5,094 nucleotides of DNA from Thermococcus sp. (GCA_027035445.1 JALVUT010000035.1:1-5094); one strand, 5' to 3'. Positions 1 through 5,094 are shown, counted from the stretch's first letter. Made by a program: numbers and translations. Notes: generated by a model from the letters alone, not told the origin.

Positions 1-320
1 ACCCACTCAAGGTTCCCCTCTCTGAAGGCAAGCTCAAGCTCCTCTTCAAGGGCCTTCAGATGGCACTCGTAAACGGTTTCGGGGTTTTCGACTATAACCT
101 TTGACGTTATCTTGAGTCCCCTCCTCTTGAGGCACTCAATTTCAAGGAGTTCATGGGACAGCAGGTACTCATTTGAGAGGACGTCTTTGGCGGTGTATGC
201 GTCATCCTCGTAGCTCTCTGCATGGAGGTACTCCCAGAGTTCCCGGGACGAAACACTGAAGGCCCTCCCCGTTTTCTTTGAGAGCCCCTCTATGAGAACT
301 TCAATTTCCTCTGTTCCCAT
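1..320 (-). CDS. Unrecognised protein, N-terminal 106 residues (C-terminus outside window)
   Basis: I do not recognise this family. The frame opens with ATG at 320-318 and stays open to the left edge, giving 106 complete codons and no stop. The visible part is soluble, acidic and probably mostly helical, with no signal peptide, no membrane segment and no familiar nucleotide- or metal-binding motif. A segment around residues 52-68 (YLLSHELLE, then IECLKRRGL) has an H-E-x-x-E pattern, but this alone does not show a metal site. The start is well supported: GGAGTGAT lies directly upstream, overlapping the end of the acetyltransferase gene, and only 2 nt separate that gene's TGA from this ATG. The two genes are therefore almost certainly one transcript and probably translationally coupled. 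Codon use matches the neighbours, so it is very likely a real gene. Its function is unknown. Confidence 0.8.
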   Translation of the reverse strand, partial: MGTEEIEVLIEGLSKKTGRAFSVSSRELWEYLHAESYEDDAYTAKDVLSNEYLLSHELLEIECLKRRGLKITSKVIVENPETVYECHLKALEEELELAFREGNLEW

Positions 321-321
321 G

Positions 322-329
322 ATCACTCC
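322..329 (-). promoter_or_regulatory. Shine-Dalgarno site of the 1-320 gene, overlapping the upstream stop codon
   Basis: GGAGTGAT on the minus strand matches the anti-Shine-Dalgarno end of archaeal 16S rRNA (pattern GGAGGTGAT). Its GGAG core sits 5 nt before the ATG at 320. It overlaps the last codons and the TGA of the acetyltransferase gene, so ribosomes ending that gene would finish on top of this site, as expected for translational coupling. Confidence 0.7.
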
Positions 330-946
330 AGCCACCCTTCTAAAGCCCTGTTCACCAGCTCCAGGAACTCCTTTTTAGTACCGCCCTCCTCGTGGAACCT
401 TTCCAGGAGCTCCATGAAGCGCCTTTCCTCATCGGTGAACTTCTCGCCCTTCCACTTGAAGATCCTGAACCCCTCGCCAAGAAACTCGACGGCGTGAAAG
501 GTCGTGCGCCCTGAGGGTTTGAGATCCTTAACGAGCTCGATGGTGTTTATCGTGCCGTAGCCGAGCTTTTTCCAGAACCCTATCGCGCCCTTGTCTTGAG
601 GTAGGACGAGGAGATAGAGTGAGGAATCGTGCTTTTTCACCTCTTCCTCAACCCTCTCGACGAGCGCCCCCCCGATGCCCCTTCCCCTAAACGCCGGTTT
701 GACGTATATCTCCTCAACCCAGAAGCAGCCCTCTCTGCTTGAGACCCTGATGAAGCCCGCCGCCTTGGCGCCTTCTAGGGCGAGGAAGATTAAATCCCCG
801 CGCCTGAAGTAGCCTTCGCTCTCTTTCCTGTAAGCTTCTTCCTCACCGGCCCTCCATCCCTGCTTTCCACGGAGCTCCATGAAGAACTCAGTGTAGAAAG
901 TTTGAAACTCCCCAAGGTAATCCTCCGTCAGACGTACAATCTCCAT
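323..946 (-). CDS. GNAT-family N-acetyltransferase with C-terminal helical extension
   Basis: This 207-residue cytoplasmic protein is a predicted acetyl-CoA-dependent acyltransferase of the GNAT superfamily; the acceptor substrate cannot be read from the sequence. Residues 1-140 hold the GNAT fold. The strand EEIYVKPAF leads into the acetyl-CoA pyrophosphate loop RGRGIG at 87-92 (motif A, R-x-x-G-x-G/A type), followed by the helix ALVERVEEEVKK. A later strand LYLLVLP and the segment AIGFWKKLGYG (121-131) correspond to the usual motif B region. Residues 141-207 are an extra segment, charged and helical near the end, beyond a minimal GNAT domain of about 140-150 residues. ATG at 946 fits a BRE/TATA element ending 32 bp upstream; the Shine-Dalgarno match (GGCGATGAT, 958-950) is imperfect. 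It is the first gene of a unit with the unrecognised gene at 1-320. Family assignment is strong, substrate unknown. Confidence 0.9.
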   Translation of the reverse strand: MEIVRLTEDYLGEFQTFYTEFFMELRGKQGWRAGEEEAYRKESEGYFRRGDLIFLALEGAKAAGFIRVSSREGCFWVEEIYVKPAFRGRGIGGALVERVEEEVKKHDSSLYLLVLPQDKGAIGFWKKLGYGTINTIELVKDLKPSGRTTFHAVEFLGEGFRIFKWKGEKFTDEERRFMELLERFHEEGGTKKEFLELVNRALEGWLE

Positions 947-978
947 TCCATCATCGCCGTAACCGTGAAGTGTTTCCA

Positions 979-994
979 GATAAAAACTTTCCGC
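979..994 (-). promoter_or_regulatory. Archaeal promoter (BRE + TATA) for the 323-946 / 1-320 unit
   Basis: On the minus strand the element reads GCGGAAAG (BRE, 994-987) followed by TTTTTATC (TATA, 986-979). With the usual archaeal spacing of about 25 bp from the TATA centre, transcription would begin near 955-958, giving a leader of about 10 nt before ATG 946. The position and the purine-rich BRE support the call; it is a sequence prediction only. Confidence 0.65.
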
Positions 995-1062
995 CTCGTT
1001 GAAGGGTTTCTAACTACCTCAGCAGGATATTAACCGATAAAATGGGCCTCTTTTAAAGATTC

Positions 1063-1077
1063 AAAAGGAGAAAAGAA
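1063..1077 (-). terminator. T-rich archaeal terminator after amt
   Basis: Immediately after the amt TGA (1081-1079) the minus strand reads TTCTTTTCTCCTTTT, two T-runs with pyrimidine between them. Archaeal RNA polymerase commonly stops at such U-rich tracts without a strong hairpin. The next gene to the left has its own promoter at 979-994, which agrees with transcription ending here. Confidence 0.55.
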
Positions 1078-1078
1078 T

Positions 1079-2284
1079 TCAAAGAGCGTAGGTCTCCTCT
1101 GCCCACTCGTACTCGTCGAGACCGGTCTTCTCGGCCTCCTCCGGGACGCGGACTGGGGTTATCCTGTCGGTGACCCACATCAGGATGTAGGTGACGACGA
1201 AAGCGTAGATGGCGCACATTACCGCCGCCGCGACCTGCTTGCCGAAGAACCCGACTCCACCATAGATGAGGCCGTTTGTGCCGTGAATTGCCGCACTGCC
1301 GAATATTCCTAGGAGTATTATACCGCTGAAGCCGCCTATTCCGTGGACGCCCCAGACGTCGAGGGCATCATCCCAGCCCTTCCTGTTCTTGTAATCCACG
1401 GCAAGGTGACAGACTATCGCTGACACTATGCCGACAACAATGGCCGCCTGTGGAGCTATAAACCCTGCCGTTGGCGTAACAGTCGCCAGCCCCGCTATTG
1501 AGCCTGCCATGAAGCCGATGGCGCTCCACTTTCCGGTCTTCCAGTAGTCCCAGAACATCCAGGTCACGGCCGCAAAGGCCGCAGCCTCCATGGTGTTGAC
1601 GAAGGCTACGTTGGTATCAACGTCAACCCTGAGGGCTGAGCCCGCGTTGAAGCCGAACCAGCCGAACCAGAGGAGGGTAGTGCCTATTACTATGAGCGGG
1701 AGGCTGTGATTTCCAGGCTTGGGGAACTTCCTCTTCCCGAGGTAGTATATCGCCGCGAGGGCACCGAAGCCGGCGCTGGTGTGAACAACTATACCCCCCG
1801 CGAAGTCCTCGACGCCCCACTTGGCGAGGAAGCCCCCTCCCCAGAGCCAATGGGCGAAGGGGAAATACACAAAGATCAACCAGAGTGTGAGGAAGACGAT
1901 AAAGCCCTTAAAGCGCATTCTATCGGCGAATGCACCAGTCATGAGAACCGGAGTAATTATCGCGAACATGAGCTGGTACACCATGAACGTGAGCAGGCTG
2001 ATCTGATCGTTGCCTGGGTAGAGAGTGGTTGGCATTATGTGGTCGAGGAAGAAGTAGTGGAGGTTCCCTATGACCCCTGCGATGTCCTTGCTGAAGGCCA
2101 AACTGAAGCCGAAGATCACCCAGATAACCGTTGTCCACCCTGCGGAGAAGAAGTTCTGCATCATCATTGTTACAGCGTTTTTCCTGCTCACCATCCCCCC
2201 GTAGAACAAAGCCAAACCGGGGGTCATTATGAAAACCAGCGCTGCCGCAATCAACATAAACCCATCGCTGGCCGGATTGAACAT
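1079..2284 (-). CDS. amt: Ammonium transporter, Amt/MEP/Rh family
   Basis: A 401-residue polytopic membrane protein of the usual Amt size with about 11 membrane helices, expected to form a trimer and pass ammonium into the cell. Family landmarks are all visible: F107 and F212 of the Phe gate, W148 (in AHWLWGGG), D160 (VEDFAGG), the pore His pair H168 (VVHTSAG) and H314 (DVWGVHGIGG), and the WFGFNAGSA signature around 209-217. The N-terminus MFNPASDGFMLIAAALVFIMTPGLA-like region leads directly into the first helix. The C-terminal cytosolic tail keeps PEEAEKTGLD and a final E..Y, but where many family members have His-Gly it has Trp-Ala. I chose ATG 2284 because GAGGTGAT lies 4 nt upstream. The frame could extend 20 codons to ATG 2344, but that adds a basic stretch with no Shine-Dalgarno and lies over the likely promoter. 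No PII/glnK gene adjoins it in the window. Confidence 0.96.
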   Translation of the reverse strand: MFNPASDGFMLIAAALVFIMTPGLALFYGGMVSRKNAVTMMMQNFFSAGWTTVIWVIFGFSLAFSKDIAGVIGNLHYFFLDHIMPTTLYPGNDQISLLTFMVYQLMFAIITPVLMTGAFADRMRFKGFIVFLTLWLIFVYFPFAHWLWGGGFLAKWGVEDFAGGIVVHTSAGFGALAAIYYLGKRKFPKPGNHSLPLIVIGTTLLWFGWFGFNAGSALRVDVDTNVAFVNTMEAAAFAAVTWMFWDYWKTGKWSAIGFMAGSIAGLATVTPTAGFIAPQAAIVVGIVSAIVCHLAVDYKNRKGWDDALDVWGVHGIGGFSGIILLGIFGSAAIHGTNGLIYGGVGFFGKQVAAAVMCAIYAFVVTYILMWVTDRITPVRVPEEAEKTGLDEYEWAEETYAL

Positions 2285-2288
2285 TTTC

Positions 2289-2296
2289 ATCACCTC
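2289..2296 (-). promoter_or_regulatory. Shine-Dalgarno site that sets the amt start at 2284
   Basis: GAGGTGAT on the minus strand, with 4 nt (GAAA) to ATG 2284-2282. The nearby in-frame ATG at 2290-2288 overlaps this site and is too close to use it. The ATG at 2344 has no comparable site. The longer open frame is therefore probably not the translated form. Confidence 0.75.
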
Positions 2297-2304
2297 GTCG
2301 ATTC

Positions 2305-2319
2305 GGTTGAGCTTCAACC
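2305..2319 (-). repeat. Inverted repeat / small hairpin in the amt leader
   Basis: GGTTGA and TCAACC form a perfect 6-bp stem with a 3-nt loop, about 9 nt upstream of the amt Shine-Dalgarno site. It could be a leader hairpin in the mRNA or a DNA dyad bound by a regulator near the transcription start. The sequence shows the dyad; any function is inferred. Confidence 0.5.
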
Positions 2320-2350
2320 TTTTTTCGAATAATCTTCGGAACAATGTGTT

Positions 2351-2384
2351 ATTAATACTTATGGTTCATCCCTCTATATTAACC
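2351..2384 (-). promoter_or_regulatory. Candidate amt promoter region with two TATA-like elements
   Basis: On the minus strand two TATA-like sequences precede amt: GGTTAATATAG (2384-2374) and AAGTATTAATA (2361-2351). The nearer one would start transcription around 2329 and give a leader of about 45 nt; the farther one a leader of about 68 nt. A third, weaker option (AAATATAC around 2420) lies upstream. I cannot choose between them from the sequence, and neither has a textbook purine-rich BRE. Confidence 0.4.
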
Positions 2385-2557
2385 AGCATTCTGTTACATT
2401 ATGTCCTATTGTGATGTATATTTTACAAATGTCAACTACGATGTCATACCTAGTGCATTAAGTGTGCCTTGATGTCCCGATGTTAGGGCAACTTATGAAG
2501 ATATCATCATACATAGAGTCCGAGAATTTGGTGTACTTATTGTTCGTCAGTCCTTCA

Positions 2558-2570
2558 AAATCTAAGATTT
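2558..2570. repeat. Perfect 13-bp palindrome AAATCTAAGATTT
   Basis: AAATCT and AGATTT are exact inverted copies around a single central A. The dyad lies about 54 bp past the stop of the second acetyltransferase gene. It could be an operator half-site pair, or in RNA a weak 5-bp AU-rich stem. Being AT-rich and short, it may also be chance. Confidence 0.35.
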
Positions 2571-2623
2571 AAGGGTCAAAGAGAACATAAATGGGAACCC
2601 GAACCCCTCATGTTTGGAACAGT

Positions 2624-3433
2624 TCAAAGAGTCCTCCTGAATACCAGCACGTTGGGCTCCTCAGTCTCGTCCCAGAGGACGAGGCCGAGCCTCTCCAGGC
2701 CGGGCAATATCGGGTTCATGCCGCTCGGAAGCATCAGGTCAAACCCTGCCCTGCCTTTTTCCCTTGCCACCCATGCCATCGCTGGCAACATTGCCCTTAT
2801 GCACCCCAAGCCGGTTGAGAGCGGCGTGAAGGTTGCACCGTCCCTATTGGCTAGGAACTTGAAACCGGCTATCTCATACGTTTCCCCATTCTTTATGAGC
2901 CACTCCAGGGCTTCCTCGCTCCGGTGAACGAACTTCCAGCCGAGTGGGATTATTCCAATGCTTAAATCCTCCATCTCAAGCTCAACTGGCTCTGGCTCCT
3001 CCGGTTGGAAGTCTTCGATCTTGGCCCCGAGGTTGAAGAACTTCGCTATCACAGAGAAGCCGTCCTTCCTGGCCATCTCTATGCTCTCCCTGTTGAGGAA
3101 GTAAGTGGTGAACTCTACGGCCTCGATTACCCCCTTCTCAGCGAGCTTCTTCCCGAGGTTGAGCATGAAGTTGTGGATCAGCCTTCCGTAGCCCCTCCCG
3201 CGGTAGTCGGGATGGACGCGGAGCCCTTCCATCCATCCAACTCTGCCCGGGAGGAGGGTGAGCTTCGCCGTGCCGACGACTCTGCCATCAACCTCCAGAA
3301 CGTAGAAGCCCCCCTCGTTCACCCACTCGTCAAAGACGCGCGCGAGATAATCCTCGCCTCCCCACGTCAGGCTAGCTATCCCTTCGATGAACGGCCTATC
3401 CTCAGGTTTGGCCTCGCGGATGACTGGTTCCAT
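2624..3433 (-). CDS. GNAT-family N-acetyltransferase with a second, possibly degenerate GNAT-like half
   Basis: This is a 269-residue cytoplasmic protein. Residues 3-135 are a typical GNAT domain: the start VIREAKPEDRPFI, the strands FYVLEVDGRVVGTAKLTLLPG and GWMEGLRVHPDY, then the acetyl-CoA loop RGRGYG at 78-83, and EFTTYFLNRESIEMARKDGFSVI, which matches the strand-4/5 and motif B region. Residues 136-269 are unusually long for a tail. Their end (AGFDLMLPSG, GLERLGLVLWDETEEPNVLVFRR) resembles the last strands of another GNAT fold but has no acetyl-CoA loop, so a decayed duplicate or a substrate-binding domain is possible. I chose ATG 3433 because AGGTGG lies 5 nt upstream. An in-frame GTG at 3442 would add three residues but overlaps that site and has no Shine-Dalgarno of its own. 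The gene is divergent from the ABC gene. Substrate unknown. Confidence 0.88.
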   Translation of the reverse strand: MEPVIREAKPEDRPFIEGIASLTWGGEDYLARVFDEWVNEGGFYVLEVDGRVVGTAKLTLLPGRVGWMEGLRVHPDYRGRGYGRLIHNFMLNLGKKLAEKGVIEAVEFTTYFLNRESIEMARKDGFSVIAKFFNLGAKIEDFQPEEPEPVELEMEDLSIGIIPLGWKFVHRSEEALEWLIKNGETYEIAGFKFLANRDGATFTPLSTGLGCIRAMLPAMAWVAREKGRAGFDLMLPSGMNPILPGLERLGLVLWDETEEPNVLVFRRTL

Positions 3434-3438
3434 CGTTT

Positions 3439-3444
3439 CCACCT
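3439..3444 (-). promoter_or_regulatory. Shine-Dalgarno site selecting ATG 3433 over GTG 3442
   Basis: AGGTGG on the minus strand, 5 nt before ATG 3433-3431. The alternative GTG start at 3442-3440 lies inside this sequence, so using the GTG would leave no ribosome site; this favours the ATG. Confidence 0.65.
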
Positions 3445-3464
3445 GAGAAAGGTAGACATTGTGC

Positions 3465-3479
3465 GTTTTAGGCTTTCGC
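3465..3479 (-). promoter_or_regulatory. Candidate promoter of the 2624-3433 acetyltransferase gene
   Basis: The minus strand reads GCGAAAG (3479-3473, BRE-like) followed by CCTAAAAC (3472-3465, TATA-like). The TATA-like part ends 31 nt before ATG 3433, almost the same geometry as the 979-994 promoter and its ATG (32 nt), and predicts a leader of about 10 nt. The TATA part is weak, hence moderate confidence. Confidence 0.45.
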
Positions 3480-3550
3480 TTTCTTGAGGGGTTTCAGCTG
3501 GAGATGCAGTGCAAGGAGATCCCTCTCAGATTTACATCTTAACCGACAAA

Positions 3551-3559
3551 TATTTATAG
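3551..3559 (+). promoter_or_regulatory. TATA box of the ABC transporter gene, placed for a leaderless start
   Basis: TATTTATAG is a good archaeal TATA box, preceded by CGACAAA in the BRE position. Its centre lies about 28 bp before ATG 3583, so transcription should start within a few bases of that ATG. No Shine-Dalgarno lies within 12 nt of the ATG; the nearest purine run is GGAGC at 3564-3568. Confidence 0.65.
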
Positions 3560-3582
3560 TAGCGGAGCTAGAGCCATGTTGT

Positions 3583-5094
3583 ATGGTTGGTTCATTAAAA
3601 CAGCTGACAAGGGTACTGAAGTACCTGCGGGGTTATGTGCTCCACTTCTCGCTGGGCATGGGGATAGTTGTCCTAATGTCCTACACCAGCGGTGTTATTC
3701 CCGTTCTCATACGAAACGCGATAGACAGGGGTATCACCCTTGGAAAGTACGGTATTGCACTGCATTACGGCCTTCTCATGCTCCTCGTTGCGGTACTGAA
3801 TGGTGTGTTCAGCTTCGTGGGGAGATACCTTCTTGTAGCATCCGCCCAGCACGCGGTCTATCACCTCAGGATGGATGCTTTTAGGGCCATACAGCGACAG
3901 GAAATGGAATTCTTTGACAAGACCTTCTCGGGCCAGCTTATAAGCAGGATAACCAACGACACCGAGAGGATAACAAGGTTCCTCTCCTCCCGTGTGAGGA
4001 CGTTCGTTTACTCCGTTTTCCTGATCGGGGTGTCCCTTTACTACATGCTCAAGATGAACATCCTGCTCACGGCGGTCGCCTTGGTAACTGTGGCCGCCGT
4101 CGTTGCTGTAAATTCAACCTATGCGATGAAGGTCAGACCCATCTACGACAGGGTGAGGCATCAAACTGGTGTAATAGCCTCGATAGCCACAGGGACGATA
4201 GCCGGGATGAAGACAATAAAGTCCCTCTCCGTCGAGGGGGATGTTCAAGAGAAGTTCTCGAGGGAGAACGATAGGCTCTACTCACTCAACGTTGAAGCCA
4301 CGAAGGTAACGGCCCTTTATGGAAATGCTCCCTTTCTTATACTCGGGGTGGCAATGAGTGTGATGTTCTACTACGGGGGAAAGGCGATTATAGAGAACAC
4401 CCTGACAGTTGGTGAACTTGTGGCTTTTCTGACGTACATGCTTACGATGATGTGGCCCCTCCGCGCCCTTGGTTTTACGATAGGTGGTATTCAGAGGAGT
4501 TTAGCGGCTGCCTCGAGGCTCTTCGGGGTCATCGACTCGGCCCCCGAGAGCGTCGATCCACCCGATGCCGTGGAACTCAAAAACCCGAGGGGTGAGATAC
4601 GGTTCAGGGATGTCTGGTTCACCTACCATACCGGGAAGACCGTCCTCAGGAGTTTGAGCTTTAAGGTCAACCCCGGGGAAAACGTTCTCATAACCGGTCC
4701 GCCAGGGTCCGGAAAGAGCAGCGTTCTAAAGCTGATCACCAGGTTCTACAGGCCGGATAGGGGAGAGTTACTCATAGACGGGGTTTATGTTGGGAAGATA
4801 AAGACTGAGAGCCTTAGGACGGTGGTTGCATACGTTCCTCAGGAGCCCTTCATATTCAACAGAAGCATAAAGGAAAACATTGCATTGGCTAAGCCGGATG
4901 CAACGATGGAAGAGATAGTGAGGGCGGCCAAGGTAGCGAAGATACACGACTTCATCTCGTCTCTCCAGCAGGGGTACGATACAGTGGTTGGGGAGAAGGG
5001 CGTAACGCTCTCCGGGGGGCAGAGACAGAGGATAGGGCTCGCGAGGGCACTCCTCCTCAACCCGAAGATAGTGCTGCTTGATGATCCGGTCTCG
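3583..5094 (+). CDS. ABC exporter half-transporter (ABCB-type), first 504 residues; probable half of a heterodimer
   Basis: The frame runs from ATG 3583 to the right edge without a stop. Residues 1-320 are the membrane domain with six predicted helices (about 19-42, 58-80, 139-156, 160-178, 247-265, 277-297). They include the usual exporter segment EFFDKTFSGQLISRITNDTERI (109-130 region) and AGMKTIKSLSVEGD. Residues 338-504 begin the ATPase domain: A-loop Y348, Walker A GPPGSGKSS (372-380, K378), Q-loop Q420 in YVPQEP, signature LSGGQ (476-480), Walker B IVLLD (496-500). The next residue is D501, not the usual catalytic Glu. The D-loop end and switch His lie outside the window; full family length is about 570-600. 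Bacterial heterodimeric exporters such as TM287/288 and BmrCD have one subunit with this Asp and a consensus signature, so a partner gene downstream is likely. Substrate unknown. Start chosen from the TATA position and the N-terminus MVGSLKQLTRVLKYLRGY. Confidence 0.93.
   Translation, partial: MVGSLKQLTRVLKYLRGYVLHFSLGMGIVVLMSYTSGVIPVLIRNAIDRGITLGKYGIALHYGLLMLLVAVLNGVFSFVGRYLLVASAQHAVYHLRMDAFRAIQRQEMEFFDKTFSGQLISRITNDTERITRFLSSRVRTFVYSVFLIGVSLYYMLKMNILLTAVALVTVAAVVAVNSTYAMKVRPIYDRVRHQTGVIASIATGTIAGMKTIKSLSVEGDVQEKFSRENDRLYSLNVEATKVTALYGNAPFLILGVAMSVMFYYGGKAIIENTLTVGELVAFLTYMLTMMWPLRALGFTIGGIQRSLAAASRLFGVIDSAPESVDPPDAVELKNPRGEIRFRDVWFTYHTGKTVLRSLSFKVNPGENVLITGPPGSGKSSVLKLITRFYRPDRGELLIDGVYVGKIKTESLRTVVAYVPQEPFIFNRSIKENIALAKPDATMEEIVRAAKVAKIHDFISSLQQGYDTVVGEKGVTLSGGQRQRIGLARALLLNPKIVLLDDPVS

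Larger units (their letters stand above)
2285..2623. other. AT-rich non-coding region between amt and the second acetyltransferase
   Basis: This 339-bp stretch has no convincing gene on either strand. Positions 2341-2580 are about 35% GC (83 of 240 by hand count), against roughly 60% in a sampled line of the amt gene. It holds the amt leader with a small hairpin (2305-2319), several TATA-like sequences for amt, four same-direction ATGTC words (2401, 2429, 2441, 2472), a short dyad ACATTATGT (2396-2404), and a perfect 13-bp palindrome at 2558-2570. Transcription of the upstream gene (stop at 2624) must end inside it. Short T-runs such as TTCTCTTTG just below 2586 could serve, but I see no clear terminator. 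Confidence 0.7.

Noticed and set aside
2305..2319. SurR-type site in the amt leader dyad
   Set aside because: The SurR motif as known has GTT and AAC about 3 nt apart; here the spacing is 7.
1706..2332. Long open frame of 208 codons on the plus strand opposite amt
   Set aside because: It is antisense to a clear Amt protein, its translation is rich in His, Glu and Pro with no domain, and it lacks a ribosome site. It is a by-product of amt codon use.
2285..2344. 20-residue N-terminal extension of Amt
   Set aside because: Basic sequence unlike Amt N-termini, no ribosome site at ATG 2344, and it overlaps the likely transcription start; GAGGTGAT points to ATG 2284.
2229..2414. Small plus-strand open frame spanning the start of amt
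   Set aside because: It overlaps the amt start and promoter region on the opposite strand and has no ribosome site; its hydrophobic composition mirrors AT-rich DNA and antisense membrane codons.
2400..2515. Possible C/D box small RNA (ATGATGA on the minus strand near 2505-2512, GTGATGT on the plus strand at 2411)
   Set aside because: No CTGA D box follows at a suitable distance on either strand, and no paired internal boxes were found.
3005..3487. 160-codon open frame on the plus strand opposite the second acetyltransferase
   Set aside because: Antisense shadow of a well-supported GNAT gene; no recognisable domain and no ribosome site.
3576..3884. 102-codon plus-strand frame starting at ATG 3576
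   Set aside because: It overlaps the ABC transporter in another frame. The frame from ATG 3583 encodes a full exporter domain, so this one is a shadow.
1..5094. CRISPR array, tRNA, rRNA or insertion sequence
   Set aside because: No evenly spaced repeats, no cloverleaf-like sequence, no transposase and no terminal inverted repeats were seen.

Overview
The window looks like a chromosomal segment from a hyperthermophilic archaeon of the Thermococcales (Thermococcus or close kin). The genes are rich in AGG/AGA arginine and ATA isoleucine codons. Shine-Dalgarno sequences read like GGAG(G)TGAT, promoters have an archaeal BRE plus TATA layout about 30 bp before the start codons, and the genes are GC-richer (about 60% in one sampled line) than the roughly 35% GC intergenic DNA. 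The genus is inferred from style, not from a database match.

Layout, left to right. Positions 1-946 hold a two-gene minus-strand unit: a GNAT acetyltransferase (323-946) followed after 2 nt by an unrecognised protein that runs off the left edge (1-320). Its promoter is at about 979-994. Positions 1079-2284 hold an Amt-family ammonium channel, also on the minus strand, with a T-rich terminator just after its stop. Its start is best placed 20 codons inside the longest open frame. No glnK/PII gene lies next to it within the window. Positions 2285-2623 are an AT-rich non-coding stretch that carries the amt promoter region and several small repeats and dyads. Positions 2624-3433 hold a second, larger acetyltransferase on the minus strand, whose C-terminal half may be a degenerate second GNAT-like domain. 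From 3583 to the right edge, divergently on the plus strand, lies the first 504 residues of an ABC exporter half-transporter. It has six predicted membrane segments and a nucleotide-binding domain, and has Asp where the catalytic Glu normally follows Walker B.

The genes do not form one obvious pathway. The amt gene brings in ammonium, the ABC protein is probably half of a heterodimeric exporter, and the two acetyltransferases have unknown substrates. I see no CRISPR array, tRNA, rRNA, insertion sequence or defence system, and nothing that amounts to a clearly new system. The most useful leads are the Asp-for-Glu change in the ABC protein with its apparently leaderless start, the altered C-terminal tail of Amt, and short repeated words in the intergenic regions.
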